Below, piece after piece: positions 1 through 8,618 of a stretch of 64,000 bases of DNA. The stretch covers positions 1 to 64,000 of the forward strand of contig NZ_WOEY01000152.1 in assembly GCF_013177695.1 (NCBI RefSeq). Direction: 5' to 3'. Position numbers and translations under genes: made by a program. Below the pieces are notes generated by a model that worked only from the letters and a program-made list of their open reading frames with translations, was not told where the DNA came from and did not search any database. Position 1 is the first letter of the stretch; the number at the start of each line of letters is the position of its first letter. Source of the stretch: Paraburkholderia solitsugae (GTDB lineage: Bacteria > Pseudomonadota > Gammaproteobacteria > Burkholderiales > Burkholderiaceae).

Positions 1-483
1 AACCAAAAAATTCGATTGAATCTTGACCCGCGCGACATGGAGATCAAGAACAACAAGCCTCGCAGCATCGACATGCCCTATGAACTGATGGAGGAACTGG
101 ACACCTACAGTGTTCGACACCGTCGGATGCGCGAGAGGAATCATTGCAATGGAGAGAAATTTCCCACCCTGTTTCTCACCGAGCACGGCACGCCTTACAC
201 CAAAGCAGCCTTGACCGCTATTTTCGCAGCACTTTCGAGGCGAGTGGGATTCCATGTAACTGCACACATGTTGCGACACTCCTATGCCACGTTTTTGCTT
301 TGGAGCCTGCGCAAGAGCAGGACCTTCGAAGGAGAGCCTCTCTTGTATGTGCGCGACCGGATGGGTCATTCGGACGTCACGACCACGGCGATCTACCTTC
401 ATATGATCAACTCGCTGGAAGGCCACCTCGTGCTCGCCCACGAGGATGAGATTGATCAACTGTTTGCAGATGCGGAACCGTGA
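1..483 (+). CDS. Tyrosine recombinase, C-terminal part (5' end outside window)
   Basis: The C-terminal catalytic half of a phage-integrase-type tyrosine recombinase. The frame is open from base 1, so the N-terminal domain lies outside the window. HxxR appears as HMLRHSYAT, followed by MGHSDVTTTAIYLHM, which carries the second His and the nucleophilic Tyr. It is the first of three recombinases in a row followed by a small coiled-coil protein, the Tn554 TnpA-TnpB-TnpC arrangement, so it most likely takes the TnpA role. Its stop overlaps the next start by four bases (GTGA), which suggests translational coupling. Confidence 0.85.
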   Translation, partial: NQKIRLNLDPRDMEIKNNKPRSIDMPYELMEELDTYSVRHRRMRERNHCNGEKFPTLFLTEHGTPYTKAALTAIFAALSRRVGFHVTAHMLRHSYATFLLWSLRKSRTFEGEPLLYVRDRMGHSDVTTTAIYLHMINSLEGHLVLAHEDEIDQLFADAEP

Positions 484-2120
484 AAACAAGTCGCAAAAGC
501 CACGCCGCGGCTCCTCTTCGAGTATCGATCGCCCCCGTTGGCGTGGAGCAGGGCGGTGCCACCGTCATGCTTCCGGCCAAGGGCAATGCCACGTCACAAC
601 GCACACTCGACCTGTCTGCCTACCTTGGCCGCGGCATCGACGCCTGGGTATGGGCATGCACCACGCAGCTGCGGGCATTCCTCGCGGGCGGCGGCGCCAC
701 CCCGGCGACGGTGCGTGGCTACTGGGTCCATGGCTTGGTCCATTTCTTTAACTTCCTGATCATGGCCGGGGTGCCATGTCAGCCGGGGACGTTGGAGCGA
801 AAGCATATCGCTGCATTCATCGCATGGCTTAGCGACCACACGGACTGGGCCTACACCTCGCAAAGGAGCTTTTATACGAGAACCAAAGCCGTGCTCAACG
901 GTCTCCAGCGTCGCGACGTGGTGCCGGGCTGCACGGAGCTGTTCCCCGCCAATCCATTCCCGCACAGCAATGCGCGACAAAAGGGAGCGACACCGCTCTC
1001 GACCAGCGAGCGCGCCCGGATGGCCGCCGCATTGCGCGACGACATCATCGCCATTCACAAGCAACAGTTCAACGGCACTGCTTCGGCGGCGCTGATTGTG
1101 TACCTGCTGGCAATTGCTGTGCGCACCGGTGCCAATACCACTCCGCTTCTGGAAATGAAGCGGAATTGCCTAAAACCGCATCCGTTTATACCTAACATGA
1201 TGCTGCTGGAGACCTTCAAGCGGCGCGGAAATGCAACCCAGATCAGGAGCCTGCGCTTCTCCAAAGAGGAAGACCGCCCCTTGGCGGTCGCCATGGACGG
1301 CGTCGGACTCGTACGGAAGGTATTGGCGATGACCCAGCCTCTCGCCGATGCTGCGCGCGACGACCTCAAAGATTTCGTCTGGCTCTATATCAGAACGGGA
1401 GTTGGCAGCAATTCGCGCGAACTCACAAGGTTGAGCGGATCCGCACTTTGTCTCGGCATCCAGGCCTTGATCGATCGACATCAACTCAAGGCAGACGACG
1501 GCGCGCCCCTGCAGATCAATCCATCGCGTCTACGCAAAACCATGGAAGACCGCCTCTGGCAACTCAGTGGCGGCGACCTCATCGTCACTGCTGCGCTGAT
1601 GGGTCACACACCGCAGGTTGCGGACAATCATTACCTCGCCTGCACGAACTCGATGCGCGAGGATGCAACCTTCGTCGGGGAGGCGCTCCCCGAGATCTAC
1701 CGCAACGGCGAGCACGGCGATGATAACGGTAAGGTAATCCCCATCGTGCCGATCACCGCGACGCGCGTGGGTGGGTGCAAAGATCCGTATTACGGCGACA
1801 AGGCCCCGTGCGACGGCACTCCTTGCGACGACTTCTTTACCTGCTTCTCCTGTCGCAGCTATGCCATCGTCGGTACCCCGGACGACCTGCATCGGCTCTT
1901 CAGCTTCTACTGGTTTCTGGAGCGGGAAAAATATCGCGCCCGAAGCAGCGACTGGCGCACGCAATTTCATCACACGATGCGCCTGATTGACTCATTCACT
2001 GCGGACAGTTTTGATTTGGCGCTGGTGCAAACCGCCAAAGAGCGCGCACGCGTCGATCCGCATATCTTCTGGAAATCGTACGTGATCGACCCAGATTTGA
2101 CAGACCTCGAACATGGCTAA
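480..2120 (+). CDS. Site-specific recombinase, second of Tn554-type trio
   Basis: A 546-residue integrase-like protein. It has an N-terminal SAM-like core-binding region (about residues 60-150) and a degenerate catalytic domain with RLRKTMEDRLWQ and MGHTPQVADNHYL (HxxR is replaced; the distal His and Tyr are visible). A Cys-rich segment around residue 430 (GGCKDPYYGD, CDGTPCDDFFTCFSC) probably binds zinc. The GTG start overlaps the upstream stop and the 3' end overlaps the next gene by 8 bp, so the three are co-translated. Cooperation of several tyrosine recombinases is known for Tn554 and RIT elements; the division of labour here is inferred. Confidence 0.85.
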   Translation: MKTSRKSHAAAPLRVSIAPVGVEQGGATVMLPAKGNATSQRTLDLSAYLGRGIDAWVWACTTQLRAFLAGGGATPATVRGYWVHGLVHFFNFLIMAGVPCQPGTLERKHIAAFIAWLSDHTDWAYTSQRSFYTRTKAVLNGLQRRDVVPGCTELFPANPFPHSNARQKGATPLSTSERARMAAALRDDIIAIHKQQFNGTASAALIVYLLAIAVRTGANTTPLLEMKRNCLKPHPFIPNMMLLETFKRRGNATQIRSLRFSKEEDRPLAVAMDGVGLVRKVLAMTQPLADAARDDLKDFVWLYIRTGVGSNSRELTRLSGSALCLGIQALIDRHQLKADDGAPLQINPSRLRKTMEDRLWQLSGGDLIVTAALMGHTPQVADNHYLACTNSMREDATFVGEALPEIYRNGEHGDDNGKVIPIVPITATRVGGCKDPYYGDKAPCDGTPCDDFFTCFSCRSYAIVGTPDDLHRLFSFYWFLEREKYRARSSDWRTQFHHTMRLIDSFTADSFDLALVQTAKERARVDPHIFWKSYVIDPDLTDLEHG

Positions 2121-3957
2121 AGCCCACCGGTTCGCAGTCACCGGACCGTATCTTCAGCGCGCAGCCGGGCGGGCGCTGACCAACGCCTATGGGGTGTTGA
2201 TTGAGCAGCCCCTGAGTGTCGCCGGGCTCGACGAGACGACCTGCCGCAATGTCGTCATCTCGGCCGTCATCGATCGCGGACAAGAGCGTGTGCTTTCACG
2301 TTATGGCGATTTGGTATGGGAAATGTGGCCGTTCGTGAGTACACCAAATACTCTTGAAGGGAGCAAGCGCCTCAACTGGTCACGTATCCCTGAACCGTTC
2401 CGAGAGGCGAGTAAAGCGGTCTTGTTTCGATACTGGCGGGTAGGAACCGAGGGCGCTACCCCGCCCGGCGTGGCGCGGCTGCAAAACTTCCTGGGCAATC
2501 TCGCCGTGTTCCTCCGGTATTTGGAATCAGTGGGCGTCTCGTCGTTCGCTGATGTCCATCCGATTCACATCACCAATTACGTTCGAGCCCAGACAGATCG
2601 TGGCCATGTGAGCGGTACGCTAGCGAGTAAATTCTTCACTCTGGAAAGACTCTACGCGTTTCGGGATCAGCATCCTGATCGGTTGCGTTTCCATCCATGG
2701 CCCAATTCGTCCGCCACCGAAATGGCGGGACGCGTTGGACAGGCAAGGAAGGCCAGCGAAAAGGACTGCAGAACACCTCTGATTCCTGCTGCAGCGGCAC
2801 AAGCCTTCTTCACTCATGCAGAAACCATTCTGAACAACGCCGACAGCATTTTGGATGAACGAGATGCAGGCAGGCGTGCTGCGTGGCGGGATCCGGAGAT
2901 CACCGCAATCCGCAATGCCTGCTTCTACCTTCTTGGAGTGCTGACCGGTATGCGAAGCTCTGAGTTATCTGGCATCGAAGTTGGTGCCGGGCGTACCGAG
3001 ATCAAGAACGGTTATACCTTTCACTGGATCAAGTCATTCGAACACAAGACCAAGAAAGGTGTCGTCGAATTTTTGACGCCGAGCATGGGCCACGATGTTC
3101 TGCGCGTCCTGGAACGCTGGTCCGAACCACATCGAATGGGGCTGGCCGAACGGTTGCGGGGGTGGGAAGCGAATCAAGGGGAGAGGACACACGGGCGCAT
3201 GCAGCAGATCGCCGAGGCCCGCGCCAATCTCGGGAAGCTGTTTCTTGGAAAGGGCCCTCGCGGCATTTCTCTGGTGTCCGGTACCGGATGGGGCGATGCA
3301 CTTCAGACGTTTGCGAAGGCCGCCGGAGTGGACTGGGCTCTGGCGCCGCACCAGATGCGGCGGCTATATGCCTATTCCTTCGCGCGGCATCGGCTGGGCG
3401 GCCTGTTGTTCCTCAAGGAGCAGTTCAAGCACTCATCGATCAACATGACCCAGCTATACGCTGCCAACCCGCGCCAGGACGCCGCCCTCTACGACGAAAT
3501 TCTGGAGGAAACGCGGCAGCACAAAATCCAGACTATCACCGGGTGGTTGGAAGGTGAGGAATTGTTGGCCGGCGGGGCCGGCGATAAAATCATGGCCTTG
3601 CGCGCGCAAGACTTTCCAGACCGGAAGGCGATGATCGAGGAAACATCGGACCGGATCACCATTCGCAGCACGGGTCATGCGTGGTGCCTGGCGCAGGATG
3701 CGGGCTGCGGCGGCTCCGGCATCTATGAAAAGGGGCGCTGCGGAACCTGTCGCAACGGAATCATTGACGGTCATTTCAAGCCCTTCTGGCAAGAGACCTA
3801 CCGTCACCAAAGGGAACTGCTTGAAGAGGCCAGGAAGTTGGGTCCTGGCGACGTTAAGCGGGTCCAGCGCGATCTTGAAGAAGCCGCACGAGTGCTCAAC
3901 GACTTGGGCGTTGAACTGCCGGGAGAAGAGCCGAATGGCAGCGAAGCGAACTCCTAG
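2113..3957 (+). CDS. Site-specific recombinase, third of Tn554-type trio (TnpB-like)
   Basis: A 614-residue tyrosine recombinase. Motifs: GVLTGMRSSELSGIE (first catalytic Arg, about residue 280), HQMRRLYAYSFA (HxxR-like, about 415) and FKHSSINMTQLY with the catalytic Tyr (about 445). A C-terminal tail with CLAQDAGCGGSG and CGTCRNG looks like a small zinc-binding module, as in Tn554 TnpB-type proteins. The catalytic residues are largely intact, so of the three this is the best candidate for an active strand-transfer enzyme. Its 3' end overlaps the start of the small downstream gene. Confidence 0.85.
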   Translation: MAKAHRFAVTGPYLQRAAGRALTNAYGVLIEQPLSVAGLDETTCRNVVISAVIDRGQERVLSRYGDLVWEMWPFVSTPNTLEGSKRLNWSRIPEPFREASKAVLFRYWRVGTEGATPPGVARLQNFLGNLAVFLRYLESVGVSSFADVHPIHITNYVRAQTDRGHVSGTLASKFFTLERLYAFRDQHPDRLRFHPWPNSSATEMAGRVGQARKASEKDCRTPLIPAAAAQAFFTHAETILNNADSILDERDAGRRAAWRDPEITAIRNACFYLLGVLTGMRSSELSGIEVGAGRTEIKNGYTFHWIKSFEHKTKKGVVEFLTPSMGHDVLRVLERWSEPHRMGLAERLRGWEANQGERTHGRMQQIAEARANLGKLFLGKGPRGISLVSGTGWGDALQTFAKAAGVDWALAPHQMRRLYAYSFARHRLGGLLFLKEQFKHSSINMTQLYAANPRQDAALYDEILEETRQHKIQTITGWLEGEELLAGGAGDKIMALRAQDFPDRKAMIEETSDRITIRSTGHAWCLAQDAGCGGSGIYEKGRCGTCRNGIIDGHFKPFWQETYRHQRELLEEARKLGPGDVKRVQRDLEEAARVLNDLGVELPGEEPNGSEANS

Positions 3958-4378
3958 CGCCGCGGCCCCGTCGGAAGCGGTCAAACCGCCCCCCCGGCGT
4001 GATCGTAGGCGAACGCAGACTGAGCTGCAGCTGGCCCTGAACCGTCTGCAACGCGCCAGCAGGAAAGTGTCGATTGCGGCAGTCGCCAAGGAAGCCGGGG
4101 TGACGCCCGCCCTGATCCATAACACCTATCCAGACTTCGCTGAACACATCCGCGCCCTGCTCAACAAATCCACACGGGCACAGCGCGACGACAAGCATCA
4201 GAAATTGCAGCTACAACGGGCGACGACCACCCGGCTCTACGAGGTGATCGCCGACCAAAACAAGCAAATTGTTGATCTGGCATCGGTGAATGAAGCGCTG
4301 AGAGTGGAAATCCGGATACTCAAAGGTATAGTCGAGGGCAAGGTGCTGACCGCTCCGTTCGGGCGGAAGACCGAGTAA
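3935..4378 (+). CDS. TnpC-like / DUF6262-type small accessory protein
   Basis: A 147-residue basic protein. A helix-turn-helix-like segment (VSIAAVAKEAGVTPALIHN, about residues 45-65) is followed by a long heptad-like helix (YEVIADQNKQIVDLASVNEA), suggesting DNA binding plus a coiled coil. I start it at the ATG that overlaps the preceding recombinase by 23 bp. In Tn554-like elements a TnpC of similar size follows the recombinases and influences frequency and orientation of transposition. A TetR-like N terminus is an alternative reading of the HTH, but the position argues for TnpC. Confidence 0.75.
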   Translation: MAAKRTPSAAAPSEAVKPPPRRDRRRTQTELQLALNRLQRASRKVSIAAVAKEAGVTPALIHNTYPDFAEHIRALLNKSTRAQRDDKHQKLQLQRATTTRLYEVIADQNKQIVDLASVNEALRVEIRILKGIVEGKVLTAPFGRKTE

Positions 4379-4494
4379 AAGTCATCGTTAGCGGAGTGCA
4401 AGGTGCGCGAAAATGGTTAGTTAAAAATTGTCCTGCAAATTCACTCACTCACGCGTAACTAACTGTTAGTACGAATCTGTTCCTATGGAATCGT

Positions 4495-5304
4495 TTGCGC
4501 GGGCCGTCGAGATCGTACTCAAGGATAGCGAACTCGGGGATGCTCCCGGGTATTGTCCGGACGCCTCGTTATGGGCCCATGCTGTGCGGCACTCCGGCTA
4601 TGTTCAGTCGCGCCATGCAACCGGCCGTGTGCTCGTCCACGCGTAAGGAGGCGCCCGCGCTCATTGCGCCGCGCTTTCCGATCCTCAGCCTCGAAGAGCG
4701 ACGACTGACCCCGGCACTGGGCTTCATATTCGATGCAAGGTGGCTGTTGCCTGGTGAATCGATCGTATCGATTCTGTGGAAGTTCGCGCGTGCGAACGGA
4801 CTTCCTGGGCATGTGCTCGTGCGGCTTATGGGCCCTGACATCGATCCGTACGAAGGCGTTGAGCCAATGCGCGATGCCGTCGATGTGAAGCATCTGAGGC
4901 GCACGCTACTATTGCCTGGCAAGGTGTTGCGCGCTTCACTCCTTGATGCCGGCCAGAGGGGAAGGCATCACCCGGTTTTCCGGTATTGCAGGCAATGCGT
5001 ATTGCTCGGTCATCACAGCGTGACGTACCAGATGTTCAGCGAAAACCGTTGTCCCGCTCACCAACGAAAGCTCGAGACGCAATGCCATCGTTGCGGGCGG
5101 GAGACACCCTACATCCTCAACGCAAGTCTTGTGGGCTCGCCGTATCGCTGTGCGCAATGCGGCGCGCTTTACGCAACTCAATCTCCTCCAGCCTTTGGAG
5201 CGAAGCCAGCGATGCGCAAGGAACATCGTATTGCCATCGCGCGACATTTCCACAATCGCATGGCAGGCAGCTTTTGCCTTGGCAAGGATGAACGCAACCG
5301 GTAG
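4495..5304 (+). pseudogene. TniQ-family protein, C-terminal fragment of a Tn7-like element
   Basis: From about residue 60 the frame matches a TniQ/TnsD-like protein: CRQCVLLGHHSVTYQMF, CPAHQRKLETQCHRCG and a further Cys pair (CAQCGALY) form zinc-ribbon motifs. TniQ proteins select the target in Tn7/Tn5053-type transposition. The first 50 or so residues do not look native and the N-terminal half of the family is missing, so this is a 5'-truncated remnant. A near-identical segment recurs at 21057-21533. Transposon-end repeats follow the stop at 5388-5443. Confidence 0.7.
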
Positions 5305-5387
5305 CTCGCGGCCTCGTGGCAGGGGCGCACGCGTCATAGTTCAGGAGCTTTCCATTAATTTTCGTCCCGAAACTGTCGTGCGAAATA

Positions 5388-5443
5388 CGCAAAAACGGGT
5401 GTTGACGACTTTACTTCGTTTTTGGTGACAAATTTACTTCGCT
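5388..5443 (+). repeat. Tn7-like right-end array (two 23-bp-spaced sites)
   Basis: Two tandem copies of TGAC(A/G)A(A/C)(T)TTACTTCG at 23-bp spacing lie just after the TniQ fragment. The same arrangement is found at 21621-21677 after the second TniQ fragment. Closely spaced repeats at the end bordering tnsD/tniQ are typical of Tn7-like right ends, where TnsB binds. TnsB binding is inferred. Confidence 0.65.
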
Positions 5444-5449
5444 CTACGG

Positions 5450-5566
5450 ATGACGGGGGCGGTCGCCCCGCGCGGCTCAGGTCGCAAGGGTGGGGCTGTC
5501 ACGGTACCCGCCCGCAAGCAGCCCCGTGCGGCCCGCAAGGCGGCATCGGCGAAGAAGCCGGGATAA
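5450..5566 (+). other. Short basic Ala/Lys/Pro-rich reading frame, probable gene tail
   Basis: A 38-codon frame ending in PARKQPRAARKAASAKKPG. It sits immediately inside the accessory block, between the transposon end and a good downstream gene. Composition and position suggest the C-terminal tail of a basic protein whose 5' part was lost when the transposon joined here. It could also be chance coding in GC-rich DNA. Confidence 0.3.
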
Positions 5567-5570
5567 GCGC

Positions 5571-5774
5571 ATGAACCCGGCCGCCCGGAAAAGGAAGAAG
5601 GCTGTCTGTCCACCGATCGGCGCGCTGATGCGGTATCGCGATCGCATCGTGCGCGTGGTCGCCGAAGCGAGCGGTCAACGCGCGGTGATCGAGTCGGTCG
5701 ACGTCAATGGCCGGTCGTTCCGCAGCGTGGTGAAATGGGCTAATCTGGCCGGTCTGAACGATCAACTCTTCTGA
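5571..5774 (+). CDS. Small conserved-looking protein of unknown function (67 aa)
   Basis: Begins MNPAARKRKKAVCPP and has an SH3-like/beta-rich feel (ALMRYRDRIVRVVAEAS, RAVIESVDVNGRSFRSVV). The ATG lies 5 bp after the preceding stop and the gene ends 11 bp before the next start, so it appears to be part of one operon with the downstream unknown genes. No family assigned. The composition (basic N terminus, short beta protein) would fit a nucleic-acid-binding partner, but that is only a guess. Confidence 0.5.
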   Translation: MNPAARKRKKAVCPPIGALMRYRDRIVRVVAEASGQRAVIESVDVNGRSFRSVVKWANLAGLNDQLF

Positions 5775-5785
5775 CGCTGACCACC

Positions 5786-6910
5786 ATGCAGCTCGACATC
5801 TTCGCCGACAGCCGCGACGTCATGCTCCGCAACGATGTGCTGGATGCCCTCCACCAGCGCGATGCAGTCTCTGCCCGGCAGGCCTTGAAGAGACTGGCAG
5901 GCGAATTTCCCGATGACGACACCCTGGCCGGGCTGGCGACATTGATCGATGTGCTCGACAGCGATGTCGCCACGCCGTTCGCCGGTCATCCGGCGCTGGC
6001 TGCCGCCTGTGGCCGCCTCAATGATGAGGTTGAACCGGCGGCGCGGCGGTTACTGGGCGACGCGCCTGGACGGGCGTGGGTGGCGTCATGCTGGCGGACG
6101 GTTGCGCAGCAGGCCGCGGCCCTGCCGTTTCGCGCTGACGTCAGTGACCTTCACGCGGCGCCGCTCTGGCTGCGCGCGGGCGACTGGGATGAGGCCAGAC
6201 GGGCCGTCGAGCGGATCGGGTCGTGGCGCCGGATCCCGGCGCCGCTGACGTGGATGGCAGAGGTGCGGCATCGCGCGGATGGCCTGGAGTCTGCGTTGCC
6301 ATTGCTCACCGAACTGGCGTGGCTGTCACCGGGCCGCCTGGCTGATCTGTTCCGCCGGCTCGCCGACGCGTCAATCGACACGTTGCGCAGAAAGTTCGAC
6401 GCGAATTTCGAGGGTGCAGGCCAGACAGCCGACCTCGCGTGGTTTCCCGCGTGGGTGCTGATCGAAAAGCCGGGACTGGCGCCGCTGCTGCGTGACGCGC
6501 AGCCGTCGCGCCAGACGGCGCCGGAGCGGGCGACACGGCTGTTGCTGCAGATCCTGGGCCTTGAGCGTCAGGGTAACCAGCATGAACTGGTCGATCGTCG
6601 CAAGGCGCTGCGCGAGCTGCATGCCGGGCTGTATGCGGCGTATATGAGAACGCCTGACACGGCATGCCTGAAGTTGATGACCCTTCCAACCGCTCACAGG
6701 TGGACATTCCCGGCCCGGTTCCGACGCGGTGCGTCTGGCCGGAAATCTGCGCGGCCGATCCAGCGTCTCAAGGAAGTCGTCCCGGAAATCCGCAGGTCGC
6801 CCGAAGGGAGCCTGTTGTCGCGGCCGATGGCGTCGTGTCTTTGCTCGGGAAGCTTTCACCCGCACTCGAGCGGGTTGACAGTTCGTTCCGTGCACCCGGC
6901 ACAGCCGTGA
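5786..6910 (+). CDS. Uncharacterised alpha-helical protein, probable frame change near the 3' end
   Basis: The first about 290 residues are strongly coding (MQLDIFADSRDVMLRNDVLD...), rich in Leu/Ala helices with repeat-like stretches such as HQRDAVSARQALKRLAGEF and AGDWDEARRAVERIGSW that resemble TPR-type packing. From about residue 295 (base 6665) the composition changes abruptly, and the better-coding frame becomes the +1 frame of the next gene. The native stop was therefore probably close to 6660, and the last 80 residues are likely out-of-frame. No function recognised; co-linear with the genes on both sides. Confidence 0.55.
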   Translation: MQLDIFADSRDVMLRNDVLDALHQRDAVSARQALKRLAGEFPDDDTLAGLATLIDVLDSDVATPFAGHPALAAACGRLNDEVEPAARRLLGDAPGRAWVASCWRTVAQQAAALPFRADVSDLHAAPLWLRAGDWDEARRAVERIGSWRRIPAPLTWMAEVRHRADGLESALPLLTELAWLSPGRLADLFRRLADASIDTLRRKFDANFEGAGQTADLAWFPAWVLIEKPGLAPLLRDAQPSRQTAPERATRLLLQILGLERQGNQHELVDRRKALRELHAGLYAAYMRTPDTACLKLMTLPTAHRWTFPARFRRGASGRKSARPIQRLKEVVPEIRRSPEGSLLSRPMASCLCSGSFHPHSSGLTVRSVHPAQP

Positions 6911-7107
6911 ACCGTGTAGTCGACGCACTGGTACCAGTCATGGCCGGAGTCGATGCGCCAGCCGTCATGCGGGAACGCTGGCTCGAGCGTCTGCGCGATG
7001 CGCTGCAGAATGATCAGATGCCGTACATCGAGCGTCCCGGTGAGCGTTGGGGCGAACTGCGTGTAACGCCCGCGATGCCTCCGCATGGGCTCAATCGGTA
7101 CGATTAA
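6664..7107 (+). CDS. Fragment of an uncharacterised accessory protein
   Basis: A 147-residue frame with good coding character in its second half (ALVPVMAGVDAPAVMRERW, LERLRDALQNDQMPYIERPG, GERWGELRVTP). It ends abruptly in a weak tail (AMPPHGLNRYD), which suggests a 3' truncation or frameshift of a longer protein. It overlaps the doubtful tail of the upstream gene. Its place between unknown genes on the same strand suggests a common operon. I cannot assign a family. Confidence 0.45.
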   Translation: MPEVDDPSNRSQVDIPGPVPTRCVWPEICAADPASQGSRPGNPQVARREPVVAADGVVSLLGKLSPALERVDSSFRAPGTAVNRVVDALVPVMAGVDAPAVMRERWLERLRDALQNDQMPYIERPGERWGELRVTPAMPPHGLNRYD

Positions 7108-7138
7108 GCGCAACGCGATGGCAGGCGGCATTTTTACG

Positions 7139-7552
7139 ATGAGCAGAAGTCAGTACAGGATTGACATCATGGAAGCGTACAACCCGGAGCGCGGGCCGGA
7201 GCCTGGATCATGGCTTGAACTTGACGAACAGGAGCGGATTCTTCTGATTGAAACCTGGCATCGCGTCGCCCGGATCAAGCTCCCCAACCTCACGGCACAT
7301 GCCGCGCTACATGTGATCGTCGAAAACCAGATTGCCCTGGGCCTTGAGCCCGTGCTCCGGGCGATGGATCGCCTCAGGAAACAGGGACTCACGCGACACG
7401 ATGCTATCCACGCGATCGGCTCAGTTGTCGCAGAGAATCTGTTTGGTCTTTTGAAGGCGGATCAGAACGACGATGCTGCTGCTTCGCAGGCGCGTTACTA
7501 CGCGGCGGTGGAGCGATTGACGGCAGTGAGTTGGCGCAGAGGTGAGCAGTAA
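7139..7552 (+). CDS. DUF1841-like small protein
   Basis: About 137 residues from the ATG at 7139 (MSRSQYRIDIMEAYNPERG). WLELDEQERILLIETWHRV, ALHVIVENQIALGL and RKQGLTRHDAIHAIGSVVAE resemble DUF1841-type proteins, which carry conserved His residues in a helical domain of unknown function. An internal ATG at 7169 is an alternative start. The stop overlaps the next start (TAATG), so the pair is probably translationally coupled. Confidence 0.6.
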   Translation: MSRSQYRIDIMEAYNPERGPEPGSWLELDEQERILLIETWHRVARIKLPNLTAHAALHVIVENQIALGLEPVLRAMDRLRKQGLTRHDAIHAIGSVVAENLFGLLKADQNDDAAASQARYYAAVERLTAVSWRRGEQ

Positions 7553-7923
7553 TGCGGACGCCACCGAAACTTCAACCCTGGTTTGATGCTCGTCACCGTT
7601 GCAGGTTGAGCCATATTCATATCCAGATGGCCCGCGAACTGGGATTGAATCCCCGAAAATTCGGATCACTGGCTAACGACCAGCAGGAGCCGTGGAAGCG
7701 CCCCCTCGCCGAATTTATCGAGCGCTGTTATAGCAAGCGCTTTGGTCGTTCGACCCTCGAACACGTGCAATCGCTGGAAGAAGTCGTGAAGCGTGCGGAA
7801 CAGCGACGCAGCGAGCGGCGGGAGAGAAAAACCAACAAAGCGGTTCCGCTAGCAGGGCCTCAACGTACCAATAGCGGTTCAAGCGGAAAGCTGCCTGACC
7901 TGCACGAACATGGCAGTGAATAG
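7552..7923 (+). CDS. Uncharacterised basic protein coupled to the DUF1841-like gene
   Basis: A 123-residue protein starting in the TAATG overlap. The first half (HIHIQMARELGLNPRKFGS, WKRPLAEFIERCYSKRFG) is conserved-looking; the second half is a charged helix (EEVVKRAEQRRSERRERK) with a low-complexity tail. The pairing with the DUF1841-like protein is the only functional clue. Not recognised as a known toxin or antitoxin. Confidence 0.55.
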   Translation: MRTPPKLQPWFDARHRCRLSHIHIQMARELGLNPRKFGSLANDQQEPWKRPLAEFIERCYSKRFGRSTLEHVQSLEEVVKRAEQRRSERRERKTNKAVPLAGPQRTNSGSSGKLPDLHEHGSE

Positions 7924-8339
7924 ACTCGAAGGGAACGGAGGCGACGGCCGTCTGGGTGGGTGATGTAGACCATTTGCGCCAAGGCTGCTTTCACTTTTAC
8001 TTCCGAAACGCTTCTACTTTCGCTTCATGGCACGGAAATCGACCAGTACCGGCGCACCCTTGCGACCCGACCGCCCGGGAGTCGCTGAGCGCGCGGCACA
8101 CCGGCACAGTGCGCGGCTCATCGGGCCTGTGCGCGGATTTCTGGCGGCAGCCCGCCGTTCGTGTCCTGCCCGGTTTGCGATGACTCTCGGTTAGTAGATG
8201 TAGCGATTTTTCTGCATGCTGCTCTCCGGCCGTCGCCGGCGACACGCTGGCGCTGGCCGGCGTCAGATTTGCCGCGGGTTTGCCTAGGAGCCGTGCGATG
8301 CGGTAGGGTGCGGGTTTCCCTTATCGAACAGGACCGTCC
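7924..8339. other. Intergenic region, no supported gene
   Basis: About 415 bp without a convincing coding frame. It is GC-rich with several short imperfect hairpins. The promoter of the HU-nuclease pair must lie here, but I cannot place a confident -35/-10. Confidence 0.4.
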
Positions 8340-8618
8340 GTGAACAAACAGAAACCCGTCGACGGCGTTGCGGCATGCTCCGGCGACAGCAAGGCCGCCA
8401 CCGGCGAAGCCATTGACGCGGTGCTTGCGGTGATCAGGCGTGCGCCGACCGCTGGCGCCGCCGTGCAACAGGTCGGCTTCGGGTCGTTCCCGACGGGGCA
8501 GCGGGCCGCACGCACCGGACGCAACCCGTCGACGGGCGCCGATATCCAGATGGCCGCGGCAAGGACGGTCAGGTTCACGGCCGGCAAGGCATTCGTGGCT
8601 GCCGTCAGCGCGTCATGA
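8340..8618 (+). CDS. HU/IHF-family DNA-binding protein, divergent
   Basis: A 92-residue protein. The C-terminal two thirds has the HU DNA-binding arm signature: VGFGSFPTGQRAARTGRNP followed by STGADIQMAAARTVRF and TAGKAFVAAV. The N-terminal helices are diverged (MNKQKPVDGVAACSGDSKAA versus the usual MNKxELIDAVA). GTG start. The stop overlaps the nuclease start by 4 bp (ATGA). An accessory HU paralogue in front of a DUF1016 nuclease could be a cofactor for it; this is inferred from coupling only. Confidence 0.75.
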   Translation: MNKQKPVDGVAACSGDSKAATGEAIDAVLAVIRRAPTAGAAVQQVGFGSFPTGQRAARTGRNPSTGADIQMAAARTVRFTAGKAFVAAVSAS

